DNA of 47,567 bases from Gammaproteobacteria bacterium (GTDB taxonomy: Bacteria > Pseudomonadota > Gammaproteobacteria > UBA4575), in assembly GCA_029253965.1 (NCBI GenBank), contig JAQWYM010000059.1, forward strand, positions 1 to 47,567. Reading direction: 5' to 3'. Positions 17,886 through 26,962 of the stretch are shown one piece after another. A program made the position numbers and the translations under genes. Each line of letters begins with the position of its first letter. Positions within the stretch are counted from its first letter, which is position 1. The notes under the pieces are model-generated. The model saw only the letters and a list, made by a program, of their open reading frames with translations, was not told the DNA's origin and searched no databases.

Positions 17886-19129
17886 TCATACCTCAGCGCT
17901 GCAGCGGGTTGTATTTTTGCGGCACGTCTTGCGGGGTATAAAGTAGCAATAACCGTTAAGAAAAAAGAAAGTCCAGCAACCAGTAAGACATCGCTGGCAA
18001 GCACTTTTGAAGGGAGATCGCTGATGTAGTAAACACTGGCATCTAAGAACTGGATATGCAGCAGGCTTTCTAAACCGGCGACCACAGCCTGCAAATTAGT
18101 GGCTAATAAGAGACCACCAGAGACACCAACTATTGTGCCGACTAAACCAATCATGCTGCCCTGTATAATGAAAACCCACATCACACTTCTGGGTGAAAAC
18201 CCCATGGTCCTAAGGATAGCAATGTCAGCCTGCTTATCATTGACAACCATAACCAGCATCGAAACGACATTAAAGGCAGCGACCGCGACGATTAAAATCA
18301 TGATGATAAACATCATCGTTTTTTCCATCTTAATCGCACGGAAGAAATTACGGTTACTACGTGTCCAATCGGTGACCCAGTATTTGCCTTCAAATGCTTG
18401 GTTTAAGGTTCTTGCTAGTAATGGCGCTTGAAACAGATCATCGAGCTTCAATCTAATGCCACTCACTTCATCTTTCATTTGAAATAAGCGTTGAGCATCT
18501 GCGATATGAACCACTGCGGTATTACGATCAATTTGATTCATACCGACTTGATAAATACCCGCTACACGTAGACGTTTTAGCTTAGGCATGATGCCAGCTG
18601 GGGTAACCGAGGCCTGCGGTGTAATCAAGGTAATGCGTTGACCAACAGAGACACCCAGATAAGCCGCTAACTCAGCCCCCATAAAAATATTGAATTGCTT
18701 GTCTTCTAAGCTGCTGATATCGCCTTCGACGATAAATTCATCAAGACTGGAAACATTGGCTTCTAGCGTCGGTTCAATGCCACGCAGCATAACTCCGGTA
18801 ACCTGCTTACCTTTAACCAGCATGACCTGACCTTCAACAAACGGTGCATGCTCTATAATTTCATCATGATCTTTTAGGCGTTCAGCAATATTTGGCCAGT
18901 TAGCCAGTGAACCATCTAATTCTAGCAATGTGGCATGTGCTGTCATCTGCAGCATGCGATCTCTGATCTCGCTTTGGAAACCATTCATCACTGAAAGCAC
19001 GGTTATAAGGACAATAATGCCAAGACTGATACCAATCACTGAGCTCATTGAAATAAACGAGATAAAATGATTTCGGCGTTTTGCGCGCAGGTAACGCAGA
19101 CCAATAAAAAGCTCTAGTGGTTTAAACAT
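17882..19129 (-). CDS. lolC: Lipoprotein-releasing permease, single LolC/LolE (LolF-like)
   Basis: 415 residues with the LolC/E layout: an N-terminal helix (after IGLRYLRAKRRNHFISFIS), a large periplasmic domain of about 200 residues, and three C-terminal FtsX helices (from FFRAIKMEKTMMFIIMILIVAVAAFNVVSML). The periplasmic loop TPQASVTPAGIMPKLKR resembles the LolC hook that recruits LolA. E. coli uses LolC plus LolE; here only one permease is seen beside lolD, so it may be a homodimeric LolF. A second permease elsewhere cannot be excluded. Confidence 0.92.
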   Translation of the reverse strand: MFKPLELFIGLRYLRAKRRNHFISFISMSSVIGISLGIIVLITVLSVMNGFQSEIRDRMLQMTAHATLLELDGSLANWPNIAERLKDHDEIIEHAPFVEGQVMLVKGKQVTGVMLRGIEPTLEANVSSLDEFIVEGDISSLEDKQFNIFMGAELAAYLGVSVGQRITLITPQASVTPAGIMPKLKRLRVAGIYQVGMNQIDRNTAVVHIADAQRLFQMKDEVSGIRLKLDDLFQAPLLARTLNQAFEGKYWVTDWTRSNRNFFRAIKMEKTMMFIIMILIVAVAAFNVVSMLVMVVNDKQADIAILRTMGFSPRSVMWVFIIQGSMIGLVGTIVGVSGGLLLATNLQAVVAGLESLLHIQFLDASVYYISDLPSKVLASDVLLVAGLSFFLTVIATLYPARRAAKIQPAAALRYE

Positions 19130-19234
19130 GGCTACGGCTTAGTTTCGCTCAAAATTAGAGGCCATAAGCTGCTCACAGCCATAGCGCGATGATATGTGGA
19201 TAAGTGCCATCATAAGAGTCTCCTAGTGTACCGC

Positions 19235-19298
19235 AGGCGTGATCGCCTAAGCCAGATCTAGATAATAAAATTTTGACCCTCACTCTCTGTTAGTGAGG
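19235..19298. promoter_or_regulatory. Two short hairpins between divergent lol and agu genes
   Basis: The 228-base gap contains a 5-base GC-rich stem with a four-base loop (AGGCG-TGAT-CGCCT, 19235-19248) and a perfect 7-base inverted repeat (CCTCACT and AGTGAGG, 19278-19298, 7-base loop). Neither has a proper U run. They lie where promoters of both divergent operons must be, so they may be operators; this is inference. Confidence 0.3.
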
Positions 19299-19357
19299 CT
19301 TGCGTTTCCGCAAATAAGGCTAATAATGCAGGTAATTAAAGTCACTCTGACATCAAG

Positions 19358-20425
19358 ATGCCTGCATACCCAAGCGCTGAATGGGCGCCACAAAAAGCCA
19401 CTGTCGTCGTTTGGCCTCATCTACATTCAGACTGGACTCATTATTTAGTTACGGGCGCAGACAATGCGCTTGAAGAGCATTACCGCAAGCTCTGTGAACA
19501 CATAACGGCGCATCAACAGCTCATTATTATTGCCTATGATAGCGCCCATCAGCAGCATATTCAGCGGCAGTGCCATGCTATAGCCGAAGACAAGCGAGTC
19601 ATTTTCATGATTAAAACCAATGACACTTGGGTGCGTGACTTTGGACCGCAGTATTTTGCTCAGCAGGGTTTGGATTTACAGTTTAATGGCTGGGGTAATC
19701 AATACCCCTGCTCTCTGGATGCCGCCTTTGCTGAAAACCTTCATCGCCAACTACTGACACAGCACGCAATAACGATGGCTGCTCATACTATTCAGCACTT
19801 AAGAGCGACGCAATGGGCACTCGAAGGTGGCAATTTAGAGTTCAATGGCAGTGGCGTGCTGCTCTTTAATTACCGTTGTATTGCAAACAATAACCCAACA
19901 TTAAACTTATCTGTAAAAGAAGTAAGACAACAGCTATGTCAGCAGTTTTCACTAGATCACGCCTTAGCTGTCGATGTGCCAGCGCTCGCTGGTGACGATA
20001 CTGGTGGCCACATTGACACCCTCGCCCGTTTTATTGATGAGAAGCATATTGTCTATGCGAGGACGCATCAAACCAAGCATGTCGATGCTATAGCCTTCGC
20101 TAAACTGGAAGAGGACTTACAAGCATTAGCTGCAGTTCATGGCTTTCAATTGACCGCGGTAGAGGCATCGACAAAGCCACTCTACAATCAAGAGAATCAA
20201 ATTGTAGCGGCTAGTTATCTGAATTTTGCATTTATTAATAACGCCTTATTATTACCCCTATATAATCTGGATAGTGATGCCACAGTGCTAAGACAGTTCC
20301 AGAAACTCCTACCAAAGCATAAGATCATTGGTATTGATGCCACTGCCCTAATCGAACAATTTGGTAGCATTCACTGTGCGACACTACACCTCACAGCAGA
20401 CTTTTTTGAAATGGATAGCAAATGA
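19358..20425 (+). CDS. aguA: Agmatine deiminase
   Basis: 355-residue guanidino-group hydrolase of the peptidyl-arginine-deiminase fold (PF04371). It converts agmatine to N-carbamoylputrescine and ammonia. Motifs: AEWAPQKATVVVWPH, NDTWVRDFGP (D94), QWALEGGNLEFNG (E156), DDTGGHIDTLARF (H218, D220) and the catalytic cysteine C340 in GSIHCATLH, which differs slightly from the usual GGNIHC. The next gene overlaps it by ATGA and encodes the following enzyme, which fixes the assignment. Confidence 0.95.
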   Translation: MPAYPSAEWAPQKATVVVWPHLHSDWTHYLVTGADNALEEHYRKLCEHITAHQQLIIIAYDSAHQQHIQRQCHAIAEDKRVIFMIKTNDTWVRDFGPQYFAQQGLDLQFNGWGNQYPCSLDAAFAENLHRQLLTQHAITMAAHTIQHLRATQWALEGGNLEFNGSGVLLFNYRCIANNNPTLNLSVKEVRQQLCQQFSLDHALAVDVPALAGDDTGGHIDTLARFIDEKHIVYARTHQTKHVDAIAFAKLEEDLQALAAVHGFQLTAVEASTKPLYNQENQIVAASYLNFAFINNALLLPLYNLDSDATVLRQFQKLLPKHKIIGIDATALIEQFGSIHCATLHLTADFFEMDSK

Positions 20426-21303
20426 AAATTGGATTTATTCAGCAGGCTAATCAAGCCCAACGCGAGATGAATTTACAACACTCGATAAGTCAAATAGCAA
20501 GGCTTGCTGCAGCGGGTGCAGAATTAATTGTGCTACCCGAATTACACACCTCATTGTATTTTTGCCAACGGCAACAAGCGCAGCACTTTGAGCTTGCCGA
20601 GGCGCTAAAAGGGCCCACTTTTGAGACCTTAGCAGCGACTGCAAAACAGCATCATGTCGTCATACTCGCTTCCATCTTTGAGCGTCGCCACAGTGGTGTC
20701 TATCACAACACCGCCTTAGTCATTGAATCTGACGGCAGTTTGGCGGGGCATTATCGCAAGATGCATATACCGGATGACCCGGGCTATTATGAAAAATACT
20801 ATTTCACACTCGGCGATACTGGTTTTAAACCCATAGAGACCAGCGTTGGTCGTCTCGGCGTCTTAGTCTGTTGGGATCAATGGTTTCCTGAGGCCGCCAG
20901 ACTCATGGCGCTAGCCGGCGCTGAGATTCTCATCTACCCAACAGCTATCGGTTGGGATCCGGCTGATGAGCCAGCTGAAAAGCATCGACAATGTGATGCT
21001 TGGGAGACCATACAGCGTGGCCATGCTATTGCAAATGGTCTGCCACTGATCAGTGTCAACCGTGTCGGTCGCGAGCTAGCCGCCGCTGAGGATGAATCCA
21101 CTGCAATCGACTTTTGGGGAAATAGTTTTGTCTGTGACACCATGGGCCAGGTGTTACTGCGTTGCTCACAAGATAATGAACAGAGTGAAGTGATTAATAT
21201 CAACTTAACTGAGTCGGAGGAAACCCGTCGCATTTGGCCATTTATGCGTGATCGTCGTATTGATGCTTATGGCGCACTGCTGACGCATGGCAAAGAGGAC
21301 TAA
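20422..21303 (+). CDS. aguB: N-carbamoylputrescine amidase
   Basis: 293-residue nitrilase-superfamily enzyme that hydrolyses N-carbamoylputrescine to putrescine, CO2 and ammonia. The catalytic triad is visible as E40 (VLPELHTSLYF), K113 (YRKMHIPDDPGYYEKYYF) and C150 (VLVCWDQWFPEAAR). The YPTAIGW and FWGNSFV segments are typical of AguB. Together with aguA it forms a two-gene putrescine pathway operon. It ends 9 bases from the convergent tupA-like stop. Confidence 0.96.
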   Translation: MKIGFIQQANQAQREMNLQHSISQIARLAAAGAELIVLPELHTSLYFCQRQQAQHFELAEALKGPTFETLAATAKQHHVVILASIFERRHSGVYHNTALVIESDGSLAGHYRKMHIPDDPGYYEKYYFTLGDTGFKPIETSVGRLGVLVCWDQWFPEAARLMALAGAEILIYPTAIGWDPADEPAEKHRQCDAWETIQRGHAIANGLPLISVNRVGRELAAAEDESTAIDFWGNSFVCDTMGQVLLRCSQDNEQSEVININLTESEETRRIWPFMRDRRIDAYGALLTHGKED

Positions 21304-21312
21304 GCGCCTGAA

Positions 21313-22149
21313 CTATTGCGCATTTGGGAAAAACAGTTGATCACCATCAATATGATAATCTGCAATCGCCTGCTGCCCACGGTCTGTCAGTAACCAGTCT
21401 GCAAAACGCTGTGCCAACGCTAACTTAACATGTGTATGTCGTGCTGGATTAACGACGATCACACTGTATTGATTATGCAATGGCGGATCACCCTCAAACA
21501 GCAGACGATAGTCCTGTTTATTACCAAAATTCAACCACGTCGCTCGATCACTCAAGGTGTAGGCCTGTAACGCCACTGAGGCATTCAAGGTTGCCCCCAT
21601 GCCTGCACCCACCTCTTTGTACCAGCCACCGCTGGCACCACTGACTGAGATGCCAGCAGAGCGCCATAATTCTAATTCTTTAGTATGCGTACCACTATCA
21701 TCTCCGCGCGAAACAAAACTGCTACCGACTTTAACAATACGTTGTAACGATTCTTTTACTGTCTCAGACTTAGCCACATCTGCTGGGTCTGAAGCTGGTC
21801 CAACAATAACAAAATCGTTATACATAAACTGATGCCGTTGCAAACCAAAACCCTGAGCAACAAATTTTTCTTCTCGCGCCTTAGCATGCACAACAAGCAC
21901 ATCAGCATCACCATTCTCAGCATTACGTAAGGCTTGGCCAGTACCCACCGCAACGACACGCACATCAATTCCAGTGTCTGTTTTAAACAATGGGATCAGA
22001 TAATCATAGAGACCAGAATTTTTTGTCGAGGTGGTTGATTGCAGTAGAATAAAATCATCATCAGCAAAAAGTGCAGCGCAATAAAAAAAGCTGATTAACA
22101 GCACTAATGAAGGCAGGCGCATAGGTTTAATTTTAGTATTCTTTAGCAT
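21313..22149 (-). CDS. tupA: Tungstate/molybdate-type ABC substrate-binding protein (TupA-like), unaccompanied
   Basis: 278 residues with an N-terminal signal peptide (hydrophobic LPSLVLLISFFYCAALFA). The mature start ILLQSTTSTKNSGLYDYLIPLF, then VVAVGTGQALRNAENGDADVLVVHAK and FVSRGDDSGTHTKE, match the TupA/PBP-like-2 family that binds tungstate. No permease (tupB) or ATPase (tupC) gene is adjacent: aguB converges on one side and ccmI lies 25 bases upstream on the same strand, so it may be read through from the ccm operon. Specificity for tungstate over molybdate is from family only. Confidence 0.87.
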   Translation of the reverse strand: MLKNTKIKPMRLPSLVLLISFFYCAALFADDDFILLQSTTSTKNSGLYDYLIPLFKTDTGIDVRVVAVGTGQALRNAENGDADVLVVHAKAREEKFVAQGFGLQRHQFMYNDFVIVGPASDPADVAKSETVKESLQRIVKVGSSFVSRGDDSGTHTKELELWRSAGISVSGASGGWYKEVGAGMGATLNASVALQAYTLSDRATWLNFGNKQDYRLLFEGDPPLHNQYSVIVVNPARHTHVKLALAQRFADWLLTDRGQQAIADYHIDGDQLFFPNAQ

Positions 22150-22174
22150 TAAATCATGGCTCAGTCAGTAATGG

Positions 22175-23398
22175 CTACTCGACTAGCTGTTGAATAGAGA
22201 GGATCACTTCATGTTCAGCCTGCTGATCAAAGTTAACTGTAGATGCTGCTGAAATAAGATCACCGGCTTGGCTGATCGCCTGTCCACTAGGAGAGATCCT
22301 AGCCAACACTTCAACCTGCTCGAAACTACGCAGAGTCATACTCGGCAACATTGAACTAGCCTCGGTTAGATCGACTTGAATCGGGAGAGCTGACAAGGGA
22401 ACGCGCACCAAAGACAGTGGCATTTTTGGGCCATTTTTTGCGCGTGCATAAATAAATACAGTGTCGCTGGCTTGATAATTTTTAGCTAGCTCTGCAGCAA
22501 CAGTAACTTGCACATGAAGTATCCGCGGTAGACTTCCCTGCACCTCAGGCTCTGTTGTTAATCCAGCTTTTTCACGTGCGTCAGCAACAAACTTATTCAA
22601 TGACTCACGCACATCATCTCTATCTGCAGGCACCAAACTGAGTAGTATCTGCCAATAGTCAACTGCCGCTTGATAATCATCAACACTGTAGGCTGCATAA
22701 CCCGCATACCAAAGCGCTCGCTCATGTTTGGGGTTAACAGCAAGGGCTTGTGTTAATAAGGTATTCTCAACTGAACCAAAGACACCCTCGTTAGCAAATG
22801 AAGAGGTTTCTGCAAGTAAGACTAAGAGGTCGGGATCCGAGTAATTAGCTAAAGCTGCCGCCTGCGAATAGGCCGCTACAGCCTTATCAAACTGCTGCAT
22901 GACGACATAGGATTGGCCGAGTATCTTCCAGCCTTCTATATCATCTGGCTTATTGTCTAAACGTTGCTCAAGATCACTGATTGATTGTTGAATGGTCTGC
23001 GTCTGCTGCGCTAACTTTTGTTGTTCGTTATATTCATCATTAGCGACATAAGTTGTGAATTGCTGATAAAGCAATATTGTAGACAGCGGCAAAGCGATAG
23101 TCAGCAGTATAACCATGCCAAGGTTACTGCGTTTTTGAGTTGAACTAACATTATCCGTAATGGCCACATCTGAGAGTAGACTGCGTTGTAGTTCCTGCTC
23201 ACTCTGCTGGTACTCAGAGGGATCTAATAAACCCTGCTCGAGATCAGCCTGCAGTTCATCAAGCTTACTTTCGTATAACGCTTTATTGACCTGCACACGG
23301 GATACCTGCGCAGATTCCCTTTGTCGTATTAAGGGCAGAATAATAAAGCCTAACCCTATTAGGGTAATCGCGGCTGCAGCCAACCAAAACAATGTCAT
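22175..23398 (-). CDS. ccmI: Cytochrome c maturation protein CcmI (CycH)
   Basis: 407 residues. Two N-terminal membrane helices (about 3-25 and 93-112) flank a leucine-rich cytoplasmic loop (YESKLDELQADLEQGLLDPSEY), followed by periplasmic TPR repeats (from DDIEGWKILGQSYVVMQQFDKAVAAYSQA) and a C-terminal beta domain. CcmI holds apocytochrome c C-termini and hands them to the CcmF/H ligase. It is the last gene of the complete ccmABCDEFGHI operon and starts 3 bases after ccmH. Confidence 0.95.
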   Translation of the reverse strand: MTLFWLAAAAITLIGLGFIILPLIRQRESAQVSRVQVNKALYESKLDELQADLEQGLLDPSEYQQSEQELQRSLLSDVAITDNVSSTQKRSNLGMVILLTIALPLSTILLYQQFTTYVANDEYNEQQKLAQQTQTIQQSISDLEQRLDNKPDDIEGWKILGQSYVVMQQFDKAVAAYSQAAALANYSDPDLLVLLAETSSFANEGVFGSVENTLLTQALAVNPKHERALWYAGYAAYSVDDYQAAVDYWQILLSLVPADRDDVRESLNKFVADAREKAGLTTEPEVQGSLPRILHVQVTVAAELAKNYQASDTVFIYARAKNGPKMPLSLVRVPLSALPIQVDLTEASSMLPSMTLRSFEQVEVLARISPSGQAISQAGDLISAASTVNFDQQAEHEVILSIQQLVE

Positions 23399-23401
23399 CG
23401 T

Positions 23402-23851
23402 TTAATCATCTCTATCTTTTATTACAGCGTTTACTTGTCTTTTCTCGGCATCTGTCAGCGCACTACTTTTAGCCGTTTTATTATTCGACCGCACCACCTG
23501 TCTTATCCCTATGAGTCCAGCTAATAGGAGTATAAAAGGTCCAAACCAAAGCAACCAGGTGCGTGGTTTAACTGGTGGATTGTATAAAACGAAATCACCA
23601 TAGCGATCAGACATAAAGGTATATATTTGTTCATTGCTGCGTCCTTCCTCAAGCATTCGCTTAACCTCAAGCCTGAGGTCATCAGCTAAGCCAGAACCGG
23701 AATCCGCCAGTGTTTGGTTTTGACAAACCAGACAACGCAGTTCATGTAGAAGGCTGTTGTAGCGTTGTTGGTATTCGGGTGCGACCGTGACAATCTGTGC
23801 CTCAGCCAGACCAATCCATAAACCTAGTATTAATATGAAAGCACGACTCAT
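23402..23851 (-). CDS. ccmH: Cytochrome c maturation protein CcmH
   Basis: 149 residues: a signal peptide, a small periplasmic three-helix domain with the redox motif LRCLVCQNQ, a C-terminal membrane helix (TWLLWFGPFILLLAGLIGI) and a short polar tail. The LRCxxCQ thiols reduce apocytochrome CXXCH motifs before heme ligation. Its start overlaps the ccmG stop (ATGA). CcmH and CcmI are separate here, unlike the fused E. coli CcmH. Confidence 0.97.
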   Translation of the reverse strand: MSRAFILILGLWIGLAEAQIVTVAPEYQQRYNSLLHELRCLVCQNQTLADSGSGLADDLRLEVKRMLEEGRSNEQIYTFMSDRYGDFVLYNPPVKPRTWLLWFGPFILLLAGLIGIRQVVRSNNKTAKSSALTDAEKRQVNAVIKDRDD

Positions 23852-24381
23852 AGAGCCTCCCTACGCAGACGCTGAATAATCGGCAAAAAATCGCGTTGCC
23901 AGATTTTATCGTTCATTACACCGACCCGCTTATACCGAATGACACCTTTAGCGTCGATCAGAAAGGTTTCTGGCGCCCCATAGACACCAAAATCAATAGC
24001 AATACGGCCATCATCATCGGCGATAGAGAAGACATAGGGATTGCCTTCATCACGCAACCAAGAGCGTGCCTCAGTTTTATCCGTCTCTTTGTAGTTTAAG
24101 CCATAGATTGGAATATCGGTATTTATGGCTAAGGCGACTAAGTCAGGATGTTCCTGTTTACACGCAGGACACCAGGTAGCCCAGACATTGAGTAAGGCGA
24201 TCTCACCGATTATGTCGGCTTCAGTCACTGTTTTATGCGCATCAAAAAGCGTCGAAGCGCTAAAACTAGGCATTGATTTACCCACCAGCGGTGATGACAC
24301 CAGACTCGGGTCTTTATAGAGACCGACAAAGAGAAAGCCACTAATAATAAAAAATAATAAGGCTGGAATTAAGGACTTCAT
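23848..24381 (-). CDS. ccmG: Thiol:disulfide interchange protein CcmG/DsbE
   Basis: 177-residue membrane-anchored thioredoxin-like protein that keeps the CcmH/apocytochrome thiols reduced. One N-terminal helix (SLIPALLFFIISGFLFVGLY) is followed by a TlpA-like fold with active site WATWCPACKQEHP and the cis-proline region GVYGAPETFLID, both characteristic of DsbE. It overlaps ccmF and ccmH by four bases each. Confidence 0.97.
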   Translation of the reverse strand: MKSLIPALLFFIISGFLFVGLYKDPSLVSSPLVGKSMPSFSASTLFDAHKTVTEADIIGEIALLNVWATWCPACKQEHPDLVALAINTDIPIYGLNYKETDKTEARSWLRDEGNPYVFSIADDDGRIAIDFGVYGAPETFLIDAKGVIRYKRVGVMNDKIWQRDFLPIIQRLRREAL

Positions 24382-26339
24382 GCGTTGACTGGCTTGGTTT
24401 TACGTTGCGCTCGATAACGACGATCTAAAGCGCCAACAATGCCACCTAAGGCCATTAACAAACACCCCACCCAAATCCATTGAATGAAAGGTCGATAATA
24501 GACTCTCAGTCCCCATTCATTACGTGTCACAGGCTCACCAAGAGCAACATATAAGTCTGCAAAGACACCGGTATAGATACTTGCCTCAGTCATAGCGTTT
24601 CGCTGCACGCTGTAGATACGTTTTTCGGGCAGTAGTGTTATCAGTAACTGTTGCTCTTTCTCGACCCGAATGGAGCCACGCATGGCATCATAATTTGGTC
24701 CTTTTACAGGGCCCACACCTTCCAAGATAAAATCGTATCCAGCAACACTAATCTTCTCACCGACTTTCACCGCCTGCTCTGCTTGCTCACTAAAAGCACT
24801 AGTAAAGACCACACCAATTATAAAGATACCCATGCCGAAATGAGCTAGGAGCATGCCATACATAGCTTTGGGTACTTTGGCATAGGCCTTAAGTAGCGAT
24901 GTTTTAGCATCACGCTTATGTGTCAAACGCACTACCGCAAAGATAGAGCTTAAGATCACCCAAGCCGCTGCAGCAATACCAACCGCAGTCATCACCGTGT
25001 TATTGCCATAAATAGCTAATGGCAAGACGACACCGACAACTATGGCTAAGGCAGCCAGCACCTTGAGTCGGTTAAGTAACTCACCGAGCTTTTCACGACG
25101 CCACTTAGCAACCGGACCCAGTGCCATCATGAAAACTAAAGGTAACATCAATGGTACAAAAACTGCTTCAAAGTAAGGTGCGCCTACTGATGACTTTGGC
25201 ATGCCTAAGGCATCTTCGAATAGTGGATATAAGGTGCCAATAAGGATGGTCAACATAGCGACAATCAAAAGCACATTATTCACTAGCAACATGGTTTCTT
25301 TTGAGACAATCTCATATTGACTGGTTGAGGAGAAACGCATCGCACGCCAGGCATAGAGAGTCAGTGAACTACCCACTACGACGGCAAGAAAACCAAGGAT
25401 ATAAACACCACGTGCAGGATCACTAGCGAAGGAATGCACGGATACCAAAACACCTGAGCGCACTAAAAAAGTCCCTAACAAACTTAAGGAGAAGACAATA
25501 ATAGACAGCAGTATTGTCCAGCTTTTAAAGGTAGAACGTTTTTCTGTTACCGCCAATGAATGAATTAAAGCGGTTCCAGCCAGCCATGGCATGAAGGATG
25601 CGTTCTCGACGGGGTCCCAAAACCACCAACCGCCCCAGCCTAGTTCGTGATAAGCCCACCAGCTGCCTAGTGCAATACCGATGGTTAAAAAGACCCAAGC
25701 CAAGTTGGCCCAGGGTCGTGACCAGCGCACCCAAGCTGAGTCCAACTCACCACTGATCAGAGCGGCTATGGCAAAAGCAAAGGCGACCGAGAAACCAACA
25801 TAGCCCATGTATAGCATCGGCGGGTGAATCACTAGGCCAGGGTCTTGTAGTAAGGGGTTTAGATCGCGTCCTTGTAATGCTGCTGGGAACAAGCGATCAA
25901 ACGGATTTGATGTCGCCAAAGTAAAGAGTATAAAACCAATACTGATCATACCCATTACGCTAAGCACACGCGCTAATAGGTCTTGTGGCAGACTGCGGCT
26001 AAAGATAGCAACAGCAAAACTCCATCCAGACAAAGCGAGAACCCAGAGTAATAGAGAACCTTCATGTGCACCCCAGACTGCAGAGATACGGTATTGAATC
26101 GGTAACGCAGTATTTGAATTATTAGCGACATAGAGCACAGAAAAATCATTGACGACAAAACTGTAAGCAAGACAAACAAAGGCTAATAGTAGGAATAAAA
26201 ATTGCCCGATAGCCGTACTTCGCCCGACCGCCATCCAATTAGCATTGTTTGTACTGGCTCCGATCAGTGGAATACTCGACTGCGCAATCGCTAAGCAGAG
26301 CGCCATTACTAGAGCAAAGTGCCCAATTTCTGGAATCAT
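24378..26339 (-). CDS. ccmF: Cytochrome c heme lyase subunit CcmF
   Basis: 653-residue polytopic membrane protein that attaches heme to apocytochrome c. The WWD heme-handling motif is WGGWWFWDPVENASFMPWL; flanking conserved pieces include VWGAHEGSLLLWVL, HPPMLYMGYVGFSVAFAFAIAAL and GTFLVRSGVLVSVHSFASDP, plus four conserved histidines in these loops. A periplasmic domain precedes the last helix (QWIWVGCLLMALGGIVGALDRRYR). Normal family length; ccmE lies 2 bases upstream. Confidence 0.98.
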   Translation of the reverse strand: MIPEIGHFALVMALCLAIAQSSIPLIGASTNNANWMAVGRSTAIGQFLFLLLAFVCLAYSFVVNDFSVLYVANNSNTALPIQYRISAVWGAHEGSLLLWVLALSGWSFAVAIFSRSLPQDLLARVLSVMGMISIGFILFTLATSNPFDRLFPAALQGRDLNPLLQDPGLVIHPPMLYMGYVGFSVAFAFAIAALISGELDSAWVRWSRPWANLAWVFLTIGIALGSWWAYHELGWGGWWFWDPVENASFMPWLAGTALIHSLAVTEKRSTFKSWTILLSIIVFSLSLLGTFLVRSGVLVSVHSFASDPARGVYILGFLAVVVGSSLTLYAWRAMRFSSTSQYEIVSKETMLLVNNVLLIVAMLTILIGTLYPLFEDALGMPKSSVGAPYFEAVFVPLMLPLVFMMALGPVAKWRREKLGELLNRLKVLAALAIVVGVVLPLAIYGNNTVMTAVGIAAAAWVILSSIFAVVRLTHKRDAKTSLLKAYAKVPKAMYGMLLAHFGMGIFIIGVVFTSAFSEQAEQAVKVGEKISVAGYDFILEGVGPVKGPNYDAMRGSIRVEKEQQLLITLLPEKRIYSVQRNAMTEASIYTGVFADLYVALGEPVTRNEWGLRVYYRPFIQWIWVGCLLMALGGIVGALDRRYRAQRKTKPVNA

Positions 26340-26341
26340 GT

Positions 26342-26806
26342 TTATTTTACCGTTGTCTTAGGGATGGAGACTGGATGTTCTCCACCGGCCGCCTTTAATG
26401 CCTCAGCAACTTCTGGTGGCATATAGTTTTCATCGTGTTTAGCCAAAACCTCTTGGGCAACAAACAAGCCGTCTGCATTGAGTTTACCCTGCGCAACAAT
26501 ACCCTGACCTTCACGAAATAAATCAGGTAGTAAGCCGGTGTATTGCACACCCACATGCCCTTGCAAATCAGTTAAAGAAAACTGTGTGGTAATACCATCT
26601 GGCATGCGCACAACGCTCCCTTCAACGACTAAACCACCAAGACGAAATAACTGATCTTGCGTGATTCCCGCCTCAGCTAGTTGTGATGGGCTGTAAAAAT
26701 ATAGTAGGTTTTTTTGGAAAGCGAACAGCGCTAAGGCGGTAGCTGCAGCAAAGCCGCTTATCAGCACAATCACAAAAATCATTCGTTGTTTACGTTTAGT
26801 CGCCAT
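26342..26806 (-). CDS. ccmE: Periplasmic heme chaperone CcmE
   Basis: 154 residues: an N-terminal membrane anchor (about 9-29) and an OB-fold periplasmic domain. The covalent heme-binding site is H124 in VLAKHDENYMPPE, with the conserved Y128. It shuttles heme from CcmC to CcmF. Short spacers (2-3 bases) join it to ccmD and ccmF. Confidence 0.97.
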   Translation of the reverse strand: MATKRKQRMIFVIVLISGFAAATALALFAFQKNLLYFYSPSQLAEAGITQDQLFRLGGLVVEGSVVRMPDGITTQFSLTDLQGHVGVQYTGLLPDLFREGQGIVAQGKLNADGLFVAQEVLAKHDENYMPPEVAEALKAAGGEHPVSIPKTTVK

Positions 26807-26809
26807 TAC

Positions 26810-26962
26810 TTAGTCCTCTTCGCTGAGCTCTTGTATCTGTTGCAAGATACGCTTTCGTCGCATTGTCGCGAAAATTAGGTTCGCAAGTAATACCCCAGCA
26901 GTGAGTCCATAACAGCCCCAAACGTAGAAGGCATAACCACCCATATGGAAGAAGTCGTTCAT
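26810..26962 (-). CDS. ccmD: Heme exporter small membrane protein CcmD
   Basis: A 50-codon gene found by reading the gap between ccmC and ccmE. The product begins MNDFFHMGGYAFYVWGCYG, followed by one membrane helix (to about residue 33), a basic MRRKRILQQI stretch and an acidic end. The FxMGGYAxYVWxxY pattern is the CcmD signature. Its ATG overlaps the ccmC stop (ATGA), and it ends 3 bases before ccmE. CcmD helps release heme-loaded CcmE from CcmABC. Confidence 0.95.
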   Translation of the reverse strand: MNDFFHMGGYAFYVWGCYGLTAGVLLANLIFATMRRKRILQQIQELSEED

